This document shows positions 49,236 to 61,369 of a stretch of DNA of 64,000 nucleotides, piece after piece; the stretch's first letter is position 1, and each line of letters begins with the position of its first letter. A program made the translations under genes and the position numbers. The DNA lies in the NCBI GenBank assembly GCA_024138025.1, contig JAMXBD010002478.1, positions 1 to 64,000 on the forward strand, written 5' to 3'. Under the pieces are notes generated by a model. That model was not told where the DNA came from. It made no database searches and worked only from the letters and a program-made list of their open reading frames with translations. Source of the DNA: Combretum micranthum (taxonomy: Eukaryota > Streptophyta > Magnoliopsida > Myrtales > Combretaceae).

Positions 49236-51451
49236 ACTTAACTTTTGTTGATAGAAGACATATCATATTACTTTTAAACTTCTTCATTCAAAAACTTTTC
49301 CTTATTTGAGATTTTTATTTCCCATTACGTTTTCGCTGCGCACTCTGATCATTTTCTTGAGTTTTGTTCTTATACTTCTTCATTTTGTATCATTTGAAAA
49401 ACATATATAAATTTCAAATTCTAGTTGTATATGATTATTGGCAAAAGGATTTTGAAGTTCTATTGGATATTTTTCATTATCTTTGATTTTGGAAAACATA
49501 TTGGGATTTTGAATCATTTTTCCTTGATCACTTATATTTGAAAATTTTCTTTTCATCTTCTTTACAAGAAACATTTTGATATTCGAGTTACATTGATTTC
49601 ATTCTTTTCTTGAAAATCATTTGTTCATGTTTTGATTTTAAGATTTTGAAAACTTTAATGTCTCTTTAACTTACTCAACTGATTTTCCATGCAACTTCAA
49701 AATATATAAAGCAATAGGAATTAGTTTAGCGATTTTAACCCTCCATTGACTCGATTTTAAGAAGACTCAGACCAAACAAAAACAACAAACGACTCTGACT
49801 CACTTGTGTATCTCGCCTTTGAGATAACACACAATGACAATACCTACACAAAAGAAACAAAAGAATAACAAAACGATTCAACAATGAAGGTTATAAACTC
49901 ACTATTCCATTCTCACTTGCATATATATGTCAATTTGCATATGAAACATACAGTATCTAAATTCTTTTAATGATCAAAGATGTTATGTTTGGTATTCATC
50001 TTGATATGGTAGTAATCAAGACGTCTCATGTCATTTTGGTCGCACATATATATGAAATCAATTTTATTTTGGATCGAGAATATGAAATCGATAATAAATA
50101 ATTATCTATTCAGTGTTTTAGGATTTCAAATCTTGGTTTCCATTTTGACATGACATTGACTTTTGCAGATTTCTTGAACACTTTTACCCGTGATCTACTT
50201 AGGATATTTCTTCAAGAAACATGTATTTGATTTAGATTTGATAGTCAATTTGAAATTTCGATTTTGCTAGATCGTTAGATTTTCGATATATGTTATCGTA
50301 TTAGTAGATTTTGGTAGATTGAAATTTACTTTCTAATCTAGTTGAAATTTGGAATCATTCTTTTCATTTTGAGTTTTCTTTTCCACTTGATTTTAATTTA
50401 TATCTCTCACATATATAAATTTGGTATGAAAAGGTCGATTTGATATTTCAAACTTTCTATTCTATTTAATTCTCTTCATTTTAAACTTTAACATTAGTTT
50501 TGATTTTGGGAGATATATGTTGGTCACATGTAACTTTAAGGAATCATATTTACTTTGAAATATTTGAGTTTTCTTCTATTTGATTCCAATATATGTTTAT
50601 CACATTTACACTTTTAAGAAGTCAAGGTCACTTATAATCTTGAATTTTCTTCTCATTTCGATTTCTCGACTTTGTCAACATATCAACAATTAGACTTAAG
50701 AGAGGAAGAAAGAAAATTCCTATTATAGTCTATCAAATTTTATTAGAAACAAACACTTCAAAACATAACATACAAACACCTAAGAGTCTATCTCAAATTT
50801 TAAAGGATTTAGGGGGGATAAATCCTAGTGTTTGTCTAAATCATTTGTGCTCTATTTACATTTAGTCAAATTTGAGTTAATTCCAATTTACAAGCAAGCA
50901 TTAAACAAGCACTCACAATTATATCACAAACAAAACACACATACATATACATCACATAGCATTCACCATTACATTATAAAAGAAATCAATATAAGAGAAA
51001 CATATATATACATAAACAACGCATAGGAATCATGCAATGTTCATTTTATAAGGAAGCATTAAACATACTCTCACAATTATAACAAAATTACATAATAAAC
51101 ATACATGTATACATTACATCAAACACACATATACCTCATAGCATTCACAAATATATTATAAGACAAATCAATTTAAAAAGAAACATGTATATATAAACAA
51201 CACATAGAAATCATGCAATGTTCATTTAGGTTCATTTTCAAATATCAACAGAAAATAAATTTAAGCCAAGTTGATTAATTTAGTGTGACAAATTAATTTT
51301 ATTAGCTACTAACTAATGTTTTATCAAACAACAAGAAACAACAAACAAGCCAATTAAACAAACCGGATTCCCAAATTTTCCCGCACTCAACTCATCGATT
51401 CTAAACGAATCCTAATTCATTATGCAAGAAGCAATGTTCAAGATAAACATT
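49236..51451 (-). other. Non-coding interior of family Y element
   Basis: AT-rich, no retroelement protein motif in any frame. Contains words like AACACACATA(C)ATA and TCACAATTATA repeated around 50900-51170. No gene supported. Confidence 0.65.
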
Positions 51452-51463
51452 GCTCTGATACCA
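51452..51463 (-). promoter_or_regulatory. Primer binding site (tRNA-iMet), family Y
   Basis: GCTCTGATACCA is the reverse complement of TGGTATCAGAGC and lies two bases from the 5' LTR at 51466. Confidence 0.92.
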
Positions 51464-51465
51464 TT

Positions 51466-54400
51466 TGTAAAGACCCGACATGCTCAATTCTCAAATTAAG
51501 CACACCAAGTCCCCAACCACGTATAACTCTTACGAATTATACGTAAGGTTGTCTTTAAAGAAGGTGTTTATGTTGAACATTGCTATCCGATTTTAAAATT
51601 TATGAAATCGTTTAGTTAGATTTTCGGATAACTGGATTTAGCAGCGGAAATAAATTTTATAAATCAATTTAGAAATAAAGACATTTCAAAACTTCCACTC
51701 TTACAAATGGAAAAGCTTTCACTTAAACAAATTTTTACAAAAGCTTAGTTACAAAACATGGGCATTAACAAGCCCTTAATGAAAATACAAATTTATAAAT
51801 GAATCCAGTCTCTATAAAGCAAACAAAAGGAGAAACAAAACAACTAAACTATTCAACGCTCCTGACTCATATCGCTCATCCATAATCCTTCCCGAGTCAA
51901 CGGAAGCACCAAAAACTCGACATAACATCATCATATCATCATCTCATCGTCCATCATTACCAACAACAACAAGGACTCATCATTATCAACTTCATCAACA
52001 TCATCTTCATCAACAACAAAACCTGTAAAAAGAATAACAACAACAAGAATGAGCCGAAGCCCAGTACACAGCAACACAATCACACACGGAGTGGCACACG
52101 ACTTAAACTAAATGCAATGCGTCAATCCACAAGTTATTATCTTTTCATTAAAATAAACAAATCAACAATGGAGCACTCACACTCCGGAACAAGCCAATGG
52201 GAATCTGGGGATCCTGAGTAACGCTCACGACGCTCAGGGGGTTAATATAAGCAGCCCGAATACTTATATCTCCTAGATAACGTTACACTAAAAAAAGAAA
52301 CAGTAATCTCATCCAGGACTCATATTCGTTACTTAACTTCACTTAACTTAATCCATAATATAATTTAATTCACATGCCCCCATAAACATTGAATTAAATC
52401 ATATTACTTCCTCTCAAGATTAAGTAAACGTTACGCAGTTACCACATTCCTTATCGATTACCCGCCAAGCCTAGTCATTGCATCATGACTATTGGCCTAA
52501 GCGCCTATTATAATATTGTCATTGCATCATGACAACCCGCCGAGCCAAATCATTGCATCATGATAAGTGGCCTAAGCGTTTATTCTAACCTTGTCATTGC
52601 ATCATGACAAGTTGTCGCTCCTCGGACCGGATTCAACGACGAATAACACAACCAACACTCATCAATTATTAAGCCGAGTTTAAGTCTTAATCAGTTTAGG
52701 ATGCCTATCCTAACATTCAACACGCAAGTTACTGCGTACCTTGAATATGAAATCCAAACATAGCCTTGGAAGGAATTTCAGAAGATAAATCAGATATCCA
52801 CTTCTGTTAAGGAAAGAATTCGTATAAGAAACTAAACTAACTAACCATCTACTTCATCAAAATCATATAAGAACTTAAGCTATTTATCCATTCGTCTCAA
52901 ACTCATTTTATTAAATCCTATTTGATCAGACACTAATGTGGAACCCCACTATGGCTGCGAAGATCGCCCCGCCAAAATATGGACAGTTCTCCTTTGTCTG
53001 TCAAAGTATTTCTTTTCTCTTTATTTATAGTGTTTTATTACAAAAGCATTAACAAAGAATTCATAAATAAAAAAAATTCATTTTCCAAGTAAACACACAT
53101 TGGAAACAACATATTCCCCATATTAATCAAAGATCATCCTAATTCATTCATTTAATCTAATTATTTTGTTACTAACCCATTTTAGCTTAACCTTAGTCAA
53201 TTTGATTAAAATTAGTCATTTAAGTCATTTACCAAGTCAAATTGATTAAACTTAGACAATCTAATTCATTTTAGCTTAGTAAAGTTCATTAAGCCAAGTT
53301 GGACTTAGATTAATTACTAATTCATTATATATTTAAGATCTAGTCACTTAATCCCAAGTTAGCTTAAACCTATCCAAATTCATCAAATTTAAAGAATCTA
53401 ATCCATTTTAGTTCATTCAAGTTCATTTAGTCAAGTTGAACTTAGATTCATTACTAATTCATTATACATGTGGGATCTATGTCAACTTGAACTCACCTTG
53501 ACTTAAACTTAGCTAAATTAATTAACCTTAATCATTTAGTTCAAAACTAAGTCAAAGATAGTTAAACTAACTCAATCTAATTCATTTTAACTCATTCAAG
53601 TCTATTTAATCAAGTTGAACTTAAGTTTGTTAACTAAGTTCATTTAAGTTCAAGCTAATCATAAGAACAAATAATAAACAAATCTTAAACTTAGCATGAA
53701 GGAAATTCAAATAAAATTCATATAGATACATAAATCATCATTTATATACTTACCAAGATCATTTAGTTTCATTAAGTCATCACAACATCATAAATCAAGC
53801 AATGGAAATCATATATACAACATAACTACTTTTAGTTTAATACTCATAGAAATTCAATTATTTGTTGAATTTATAAATCTATCTAAATCATGCTTAATTA
53901 TATCCCTCAATCATCATTACACATCAAATATCACTTCTCTATCTCATTTTAGCTCAAAAAGATCCATTTCCTAAGTAAAAACACATTTAACAAACAAAAC
54001 AAGTTTTTGACTTTGTTTAAAAAAATACAAAGGCTGGAAAGAACTAAAATTTAAGTATCGATAATTCCGAATTTGTAAAAACTCAAAACACGAAAATTGT
54101 AGATCTCTTTTTTATCTTTCCAACTCAATTTGAATCACCTCAATCGGAGGTCGTATGAAAAAGTTATGACCAATTTACAAAACAGTGTCGCGTCAGGGAA
54201 GAAATCCGCGAGCGCTACACCCTTGGCAACGGGGTGTTTTGAAGGCCGTTTTGACTCAGGGGAAATGAAATTTTTTGATCCGAGAGCACTACACCCTTGG
54301 CAACAGGGGTGTTTTGGACACTACACCCTTGGCAACGGGGTGTTTTGGAGGCCGTTTCAACTCAGGGGAAATGAAATTTTTGATCCGATAGTACTACCCT

Positions 54401-55466
54401 TGGCAACAGGGGTGTTTTGACAGGTGTAGTGACATATTTACGAAATTCCTTGTTTCAAACACTAATTTTACAAAATTGTTACACTTCAAACCTTCTCCAA
54501 AACACTTTACAACCATCATACTAACCCTACATCTATTCTAACATCCTCAAACATGCATAAACTTCACATTCACCACATCAAACATCTCAAACTTCATCAA
54601 CTTCCATAACTACTATTCATCATCTTCTTCCTCCTTCATAACCCGACCTCCAAAAAGCATATATCAACAAATACTTAAATAAACAGCACTCTCAACCCAA
54701 TTCAACATCAATTCATCAATTATAAATGCAAATAACAAGTAAAAACAAAGAGAAATAGAAAATGAAAACTTAGCTTTTTGAGCCTACTCATGCAATTTCT
54801 TATTCTTCTTCTTGGGGAAGCTAATTCTACTTGATCTCCTCTTTCTATCTTGTTGAAATTGAGATTCATGTCTTGGATTTTGGAGAGGGAAAGAAGAACA
54901 AGAAGAAGAAGAAGAAGAAGAAGAAGAAAGAAAGAAAGAAAGAAAGAAAAGGGGAAAAACGAAAAATGAAAAAGAAGGAAAGAAGAGGCAGCAAAAGGAA
55001 AATAAAAAGAAAAGGAAAGGATAAATCTAAAATATATATATTTTAGAAATAAGGTATAGGTTTAGAACTATCAGATCAATATCTATAGTTCCAGAAGTAT
55101 TTAAAAGTTTGTTTCAGAACCAATATGTTACAAATTAAGAACTTGCAATAAGAACTTAATTTGAGAACTTATTTTAGATAAAAGATATTTAATTTGAGTT
55201 CGGGTTTAAGAACTGATATTTTTATTCAAGCAAATGAACTCAAATTTTACTGAGATTTAGGAATTAGTGTTTAGGCTAAAAATCAAGAGTCTAGGAATCC
55301 TCTAAACATTTTTAGAACACGTTTAGGGATTTTAGAAATTTCAAATCTCAAAACCAACTTAATTATTAGCTATTTAAATTATATCAACTTGTCTAATTAA
55401 ATCCTATAATTCATTTAATCTATCTAAACTCAATTTCTAATCTAGGTGAAGATTTGGGGTATTTCA
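51466..55466 (-). repeat. Family Y 5' LTR (4001 bp)
   Basis: Near-identical to the Y 3' LTR. Small differences include a longer (GAA)n tract (about 54899-54930), GTGTCGCG instead of GTATCGCG in the cassette start, and GCAGCGGAA where the other LTR has GCACGGAA. Hairpin units at 52474, 52518, 52549 and 52593. Confidence 0.92.
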
Positions 55467-55593
55467 ATAATATCAATTAGTTCAACGGTCCTATACCCGT
55501 GAACTAAGACATATTATTTCCTTCCGAGCCTAAGTAGAGGATATACCGATACAGTTAACCCTATTAGCTACCCACTTAGCCAATAAAAGAAAC

Positions 55594-55696
55594 CACCATT
55601 GCATCATGGTGAACCATTGCATCATGGATTTGAGTCATTGCATCATGACAAAAGATTGGGCTAAGCGCCTAGACTACCGTGTCATTGCATCATGAC
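55594..55696. repeat. Array of four GTCAT-type hairpins, X 3' LTR
   Basis: Units CACCAT-TGCATC-ATGGTG (55594-55611), CCAT-TGCATC-ATGG (55614-55627), GTCAT-TGCATC-ATGAC (55634-55649) and TGTCAT-TGCATC-ATGACA (about 55680-55697). Between the first and the last unit three successive stem pairs are replaced by other complementary pairs. Confidence 0.85.
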
Positions 55697-56279
55697 AAGG
55701 TTGTCGCTCCCCGGATCCGGATTCAACGACGTAAAGCACACCCAATTTTAATATCTTTTTATTAATCTTTGATTAAGGTCAAATTGGTATATGCCTATCC
55801 TAAGCAACAATCAATCAAAGTATTGTGTACCTGTACTAGCTCGAGAATCAATGGAAATAACCGAAAGGGGATCAATCACTGTAAAAGAAGTAATTACAAA
55901 CTCACACTTAGTTCAAGTATATATTCATCAAATCTCAAGTATAATCATCCAAAGAAATTCAAATAAATCATTACAACATCATCACATAGCATTTAGTTAT
56001 CATATATTATCATGCAATACTCAACAAACACTTAAATGATCATTTATCAAGCTTGGGAGAATTTTTAACAACCAATTATAAGTTTTAAACTTTGTTTGAA
56101 AAGTATATCAGTTGAAAAGAACTAAAATTTAAGCATTATTACTATTAAAATTTGTAAAAACTTAAAACATGAAAGTTGTAGATCTCTTTTTAAGCTTTCC
56201 AACGCAACTTGAATCACCTCAATCGGAGATCGGATGAAAAAGTTACGGCTAAAATACAAAGAGCTGCGAAACAGGGAAA

Positions 56280-56485
56280 GTCTACACGACCGGGTACACG
56301 ACCCGTGTACCGAGGCCGTGTTGAGTAAAAAAAATGACCCGAGAGCAACTTTTAAGATTTTCAAGGCCTACACGACCATGTACACAGGCTGTGTACCGAG
56401 GCCGTGTTGAGTAAAAAAAATGACCCGAGAGCAACTTTTAAGATTTCAAGGCCTACACGACCATGTACACAGGCTGTGTACACTG
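56280..56485. repeat. Variable cassette with ~87-bp tandem unit, X 3' LTR
   Basis: A unit running from CGAGGCCGTGTTGAG to CACAGGCTGTGTAC occurs about twice, preceded by CTACACGACCGGGTACACGA. Its words contain short inverted repeats (GTACACAGGCTGTGTAC). Different from the cassette of the X solo LTR copies. Confidence 0.75.
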
Positions 56486-57441
56486 GAGCGAAAAAATGAC
56501 GAAATCCCCTGTTTTCAAAATGCATTTTACACTTCTTAAAATTCTTTAAACTCATTCCAAAGTTCCTCATAGCTTGTTATATGATCAATATAACATTCAA
56601 ACAACATAAACTTCAACTTTAAACATCAAACAAGTTCAAACACCTCTCTACAAGAATCAAACCTTCTTCATCAACTTCCACCAACCCTAGCACACTTCAA
56701 ACAATTCTAATACTCATCATACTTCAACACTTCAATTCCAAACCACATGAAAGCCTACTATAACCTATCTACAACAACTCAAGCATTCTAAACTTTCCCA
56801 ACAACTCTACAACACTTCAACAAGAATTTAATATACCAATTACTCATATTACACACACATGCATATTTCATGGATCAAGGGGAAAACAAAGCATCTTAAA
56901 CATCAAATAAACTTACCTCAATGTATATATGAGGCTTGGGGAAGGATTTTTGGTGTGTTGAGTCCAAGATAAGTTGATTTGGGTCTTGAAAATTTTTGGG
57001 TTCCTTGAGTTACGAATTTTCTTTTCTTTGTTCTGTTTTGGGTTATCTCAAGCTTCAATTAGACCTTGATATTTATCTAAATGATGTTGACTTTTGAGGA
57101 GGGCAGATTTGGAAAGGCTTGGGCCTTATTTGGGCTTAATTATGGACTTGAGTTTGGGCTTGAATGGGCTTTAAAAATTCTGCTATGTTTAGAATTTTAT
57201 TTAAGCCTAAAACAAGCTTAAATTCAACACATATAATTCATTACAATAACAATTAACACTAACATGATAATTTCTAACATGAATAAACTATCAACCTAGA
57301 TATATTTACCATAGTTTATTATAATCAAACATATGTTATAACACACCCAACATTACAAACACACTAATCCACTTAAACACATACACACATATAATTATCA
57401 AATTTAGCATGCATTAATATATATAAATTATGGCTATTTCA

Positions 57442-57478
57442 CTCTTCCCTCCTTCAAGAAGTTTCGTCCTCGAAACTT
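57442..57478 (-). promoter_or_regulatory. Polypurine tract and pre-PPT hairpin, family X
   Basis: Minus-strand purine tract AAGGAGGGAAGAG (57454-57442) borders the 3' LTR. Just before it is AAGTTTCG-AGGA-CGAAACTT (57459-57478). It lies after the pol stop codon (57486-57488), so here it is non-coding. Confidence 0.85.
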
Positions 57479-57485
57479 ACCTCAA

Positions 57486-58414
57486 TCATGATTCAAATAA
57501 CTCGGGATACTTCTGTCTCATCATGTTCTCAACTTCCCAAATCGCTTCATGCTCGGATTGGTTACTCCATTGAACTTTACCATAGGGATTATCTTGTTCC
57601 TTAACACTTTATCCACTCTCCCCAAAATCTTGATAGGCTTTTCCTCTATGGTCAGATCAGGTCGAATTTCTGGTTGATTTGTACTAATAACAGTATCTGG
57701 ATCTGATATACACTTCCTCAACTGTGAAACATGGAATACATTGTGTACATCCGATAAATTTGGTGGCAATGCTAACCGGTACGCTAATGGTCCAATTCTT
57801 TCCAAGATTTCAAAAGGACCTATGTATCTCGGATTCAATTTTCCTCTAACACCAAATCTGATTATTCCTTTGGTTGGAGAGACTCTAAGAAAAACATGAT
57901 CTCCAACTTCAAATTCCAACGGTCTTCTTCTCTGATCAGCATAACTTTTGTACCGGTCTTGTGCAACTTTTAATCTTCGCTTAATGAGTTGAATCTTGTC
58001 TATCGCCTGTTGAATCAATTCTGGACCAATTAGAGCTTTCTCACCTACTTCATCCCAGTGGAGAGGTGATCGACATTTTCTTCCATATAGTGCTTCATAT
58101 GGAGCCATTTGTATTGCCGACTGATAACTGTTATTGTAAGCAAATTCGACTAGAGGCAAATAATCATCCCAATTTCTTCCAAAATCCAAGGCACAAGCTC
58201 TAAGCATATCTTCTAATATCTGTATTGTCCTCTCGGATTGTCCGTCAGTTTGAGGATGAAAAGCCGTACTAAACTGAAGTTTCGTACCAAGTGCTTCATG
58301 TAAACTCTTCCAAAAACGACTTACAAAGCGAGTATCCCTATCTGATGTAATCGATACCGGAATACCATGGAGTCTCACTATCTCTTGGATATAAATCCAT
58401 GCCATTTTCTCCAA
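57486..58414 (-). CDS. X integrase C-terminal part and chromodomain-like tail
   Basis: Broken fragment of the pol polyprotein. It begins in the integrase core ([16 protein letters not shown]), contains the second catalytic Asp in SDRDTRF and the catalytic Glu in [15 protein letters not shown], then the chromovirus GPF/Y-type segment ([31 protein letters not shown]). A chromodomain-like tail follows: [13 protein letters not shown], then in a shifted frame [20 protein letters not shown] and the stop TGA at 57486-57488. The frame change is near 57590. The upstream end is also shifted relative to the preceding fragment (58378-59448), near 58400. Integrase inserts the cDNA; the tail may direct chromatin targeting. 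Confidence 0.88.
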
Positions 58415-59448
58415 TGAACACCCAACTCTAATGGTATAAAATGTGATGATTTGGTCAATCTATCCACAATAACCCATATAACTTCATTCTTGGCAAGGGT
58501 CTTAGGGAATGCACTCACAAAATCCATGGTTATATCATCCCACTTCCATTCCGGAATTGATAATGGTTGCAACTCACCACCGGGTCTTTGATGTTCGATC
58601 TTTACTTGCTGGCATGTTACACACTTGGATACATATTCTGCAACGTCTTTCTTCATATTACTCCACCAATAATTCTTCTTTAGATCCTTATACATCTTCG
58701 TACTTCCTGGATGTATTGAATACATCGTTGTATGAGCTTCCTTCAGGATTTCTCTCCTCAATTTCCCCGTCTCTGGTACGAATATTCTATTTCCAAACCT
58801 GATAACATCATTTTCATCAAGTCTCAACTCTTTTCTTCTTCCCTCTCGTACCGCACTTTTTATCTTCACACTTTCTAGATCTTCTTGTTGTCTTTGCTTA
58901 ATCAAATCCATAAGAGATGGTCGGAGTGTCAAATTTGCAATCATCACTTCTACTTTGTCCAAAGTTACTTCAATATCTAATCTTCGCAAATCTTCTTGTA
59001 TTTCTCTTTGACTCGTAATCATGGTCGCCATACTCATTTGTTTCTTCCTACTCAAAGCATCGGCTACCACATTGGCTTTTCCCGGATGATATAGAATCTC
59101 TACATCATAATCCTTGATTAACTCAAGCCATCTTCTTTGACGCATATTCAATTCTTTCTGAGTAAAGATATACTTTAAACTCTTGTGATCCGTGAATATC
59201 TTACACTTTTCTCCAAACAAATAATGTCTCCACAATTTCAAAGCTAAAACCACTGCTGCAAGTTCTAAGTCATGCACAGGATAATTCTTCTCATGTGGCT
59301 TCAATTGTCTAGACGCATAGGCGATCACTCGGTTGTCTTGCATCAGAACACATCCAAGACCTTGTATTGAAGCATCGCTATAGACTGTGAATTCCTCTCC
59401 ATTAACGGGTAAAGCTAAGATAGGTGCAGATATTAATCTTTCCTTCAA
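58378..59448 (-). CDS. X RNase H and integrase N-terminal part
   Basis: Broken pol fragment. RNase H motifs: [12 protein letters not shown] (first catalytic Asp), [19 protein letters not shown] (Glu), [11 protein letters not shown] (Asp), and [11 protein letters not shown] near the end. The integrase zinc-binding HHCC motif follows in [15 protein letters not shown]...CVTCQQVK, then the first catalytic Asp in [11 protein letters not shown]. True coding starts further upstream: the same frame extends through [18 protein letters not shown], so 59448 is only an in-frame start codon. The end is shifted at about 58400, where an [11 protein letters not shown] frame takes over. Confidence 0.88.
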   Translation of the reverse strand: MKERLISAPILALPVNGEEFTVYSDASIQGLGCVLMQDNRVIAYASRQLKPHEKNYPVHDLELAAVVLALKLWRHYLFGEKCKIFTDHKSLKYIFTQKELNMRQRRWLELIKDYDVEILYHPGKANVVADALSRKKQMSMATMITSQREIQEDLRRLDIEVTLDKVEVMIANLTLRPSLMDLIKQRQQEDLESVKIKSAVREGRRKELRLDENDVIRFGNRIFVPETGKLRREILKEAHTTMYSIHPGSTKMYKDLKKNYWWSNMKKDVAEYVSKCVTCQQVKIEHQRPGGELQPLSIPEWKWDDITMDFVSAFPKTLAKNEVIWVIVDRLTKSSHFIPLELGVHWRKWHGFISKR

Positions 59449-59534
59449 GTCTTGAAAGCTTTTCTCACATTGCTCATCCCACTCAAATGCTTCCGGGTTA
59501 GCTTTGTCAATGAAGTGGCAATCTTTGAGAATCC

Positions 59535-60044
59535 CTAAACAAATCTTCGATAATAACCTGCTAAACCCAAGAAACTTCTCACTTCAGTAACATTGGTAGG
59601 TCTTGGCCAGTCTAATACTGCCTTAATCTTTTCAGGATCAACAGATATCCCATCCTTTGTGATAACATGTCCTAAAAATGCAACTTCTTTCAACCAAAAC
59701 TCACATTTGCTAAACTTAGCATATAACTTCCTTTCCTTCAACCTTTGAAGTACCAAACTTAAATGCTTTTCATGTTCCTCTTCACTTCTTGAATACACTA
59801 GGATATCATCTATAAATACAATCACAAACCAATCCAAGTAGTCCTTGAATACCCTATTCATAAGATCCATAAAGGCAGCAGGAGCATTCGTCAAACCAAA
59901 CGGCATAACTAAGAATTCGAAATGTCCGTATCGAGTGCGAAAAGCCGTTTTTGGTACATCTTCCGGTTTAATTCGAAGTTGATAGTAACCTGACCTCAAA
60001 TCAATCTTTGAGAAAACTGTCGCTCCTTTTAATTGATCAAACAA
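59535..60044 (-). CDS. X reverse transcriptase, catalytic part
   Basis: Broken pol fragment with the RT palm. [15 protein letters not shown] carries a catalytic Asp, [17 protein letters not shown] is the fingers/palm block, and FIDDILVYS is the Ty3/gypsy form of the YxDD box, so the active site looks intact. It ends at a TAG (59535-59537) after YYRRFV, where a Lys or Glu codon is expected; the same frame then continues as [12 protein letters not shown] before another shift. The start joins the upstream fragment (60029-61279) by a one-base deletion in a GAT-GAT-TTG-TTT context. Confidence 0.9.
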   Translation of the reverse strand: MFDQLKGATVFSKIDLRSGYYQLRIKPEDVPKTAFRTRYGHFEFLVMPFGLTNAPAAFMDLMNRVFKDYLDWFVIVFIDDILVYSRSEEEHEKHLSLVLQRLKERKLYAKFSKCEFWLKEVAFLGHVITKDGISVDPEKIKAVLDWPRPTNVTEVRSFLGLAGYYRRFV

Positions 60045-61279
60045 TCATCAATACGGGGCAAAGGATACTTATTCTTAATTGTAACTTGATTCAACTCCCT
60101 ATAATCGATGCACATCCGTAGACTTCCATCTTTCTTCTTCACAAAGAGAACAGGAGCACCCCATGGGGAAATACTAGGTCTTATGAAACCAATATTTTGC
60201 AATTCCTCCAACTGAATCTTCAATTCTTTCAATTCCGCAGGAGCCATTCTATAAGGAGCCTTTGATATAGGAGTGGTTCCCGGAATCACTTCAATACCAA
60301 ATTCAATTTCCCTATCTGGTGGTAACCCAGGTAATTCTTCAGGGAAAATATCTACAAAGTCTCTCACCACAGGTACTACACCAATATCAAGTTCTTTACC
60401 ATTTACAACTGTTTCTGAAGTCTTCTCCCATAACTCCATTGTATACATACTCTTAGGTCTCTTCCTCTCCAAGACATGAGTAACCTTCCCACTCTCTAGA
60501 TCAAAACTCATCTCCGCCTTATTACAATCTATAATTACTTTATACATATTTAACCAATTCATACCCAAAACCGCATCAAAATCAACCATAGGCAAAACCA
60601 TCATATCAATTGGCATATCACTATTAGCAATTCTTACATTAACTTCTCTACAAATACAAGGCTGTCTAGACTTCACACCCAAAGCAGTATTAATACTCAT
60701 TACTCTATCAGTCAACACTTCAAATTTCAAACCACACTCATTCACAAACTTTTCAGCTAAACATGCATGAGTTGCACCAGTGTCTACTAATGCATATGCT
60801 GGATGATTTGCAATCATTATAGTACCTGCTAGAGTATCTACTGATGGAGCTTTTTCACATTGTTGTAAAGCAAAGATCCTAGCTGCTGTCATTCCTTTCC
60901 CGGGGTTAGGACCATCTTTCTTTGGTTTGGTTACACAATTAGCTATATGATGCCCTCTTTGTTTACAATAGGCACAGAAAATAGGTTGTAGCATTGGATC
61001 CTTACACTCTGAAGCTGTGTGTCCTACTTTACCACAAGCAAAACACGCTCCCGGAATCCACTTACATTGAATTTGATCATGAGGCCCGAAACATCTAGGA
61101 CATCTCTTCTCAAATGTGTTGAAGGGAGTAGAAGTCTTAGTAGAAGATCCCAAATTCAATTTCTTTCCTGGAAATGGTTTCTTCCCTTTGCCATAAGCAT
61201 CATACTTCTTGTAGAAAGTGAAGGGTGCAGGTCTCTTTCCTAAATGTAGCTCTTCTATCACCTTGGATCTTATTTTCAT
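60029..61279 (-). CDS. X nucleocapsid zinc knuckles, protease and RT N-terminus
   Basis: Domains in order: three zinc-knuckle-like motifs, [27 protein letters not shown] (CX2CX4HX4C) and [14 protein letters not shown] (CX2CX4HX4C); the aspartic protease active site [12 protein letters not shown] with the supporting [10 protein letters not shown] segment; and the RT start, [54 protein letters not shown]. The fragment ends by frameshift just after RIDD. At the N-terminal side it joins gag through two frame changes (near 61260 and 61385); the intervening frame reads [20 protein letters not shown]. Confidence 0.88.
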   Translation of the reverse strand: MKIRSKVIEELHLGKRPAPFTFYKKYDAYGKGKKPFPGKKLNLGSSTKTSTPFNTFEKRCPRCFGPHDQIQCKWIPGACFACGKVGHTASECKDPMLQPIFCAYCKQRGHHIANCVTKPKKDGPNPGKGMTAARIFALQQCEKAPSVDTLAGTIMIANHPAYALVDTGATHACLAEKFVNECGLKFEVLTDRVMSINTALGVKSRQPCICREVNVRIANSDMPIDMMVLPMVDFDAVLGMNWLNMYKVIIDCNKAEMSFDLESGKVTHVLERKRPKSMYTMELWEKTSETVVNGKELDIGVVPVVRDFVDIFPEELPGLPPDREIEFGIEVIPGTTPISKAPYRMAPAELKELKIQLEELQNIGFIRPSISPWGAPVLFVKKKDGSLRMCIDYRELNQVTIKNKYPLPRIDDCLIN

Positions 61280-61369
61280 TCTGAATTTGTTCTGCCAACT
61301 TTGCTTTGTTCACAGCATCTGATAAAGTCGGAAGTTGAAACATCTTAACTTCTCCCTTGATTTCCTGAT

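Larger units (their letters stand above)
45205..55466 (-). mobile_element. Family Y LARD, complete (10,262 bp)
   Basis: Two LTRs of about 4.0 kb (45205-49198 and 51466-55466) bracket a 2.27-kb interior with no gag or pol motifs. The primer site is on the right side of the interior and the polypurine tract on the left, so the element lies on the minus strand. Target duplication ATAAT (45200-45204 and 55467-55471) is perfect. The LTRs differ by few substitutions and short indels, so insertion was recent, and it is younger than the X element it splits. As it encodes nothing, it must use proteins of another element. Confidence 0.92.
44408..57441 (-). repeat. Family X 3' LTR (about 2.76 kb, interrupted)
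   Basis: Two parts, 44408-45204 and 55472-57441, are separated by the Y element, which duplicated ATAAT. In sense it starts TGAAATAGCCATAATT and ends GGGCCGGGTCTTTACA. Landmarks in window order: CCTGAG...CTCAGG hairpin (about 45067), GTCAT-type hairpin array (55594-55696), variable cassette (56280-56485). Confidence 0.85.

Noticed and set aside
58509..58802. 97-residue + strand frame
   Set aside because: Shadow of the integrase/RNase H coding strand of the X element.
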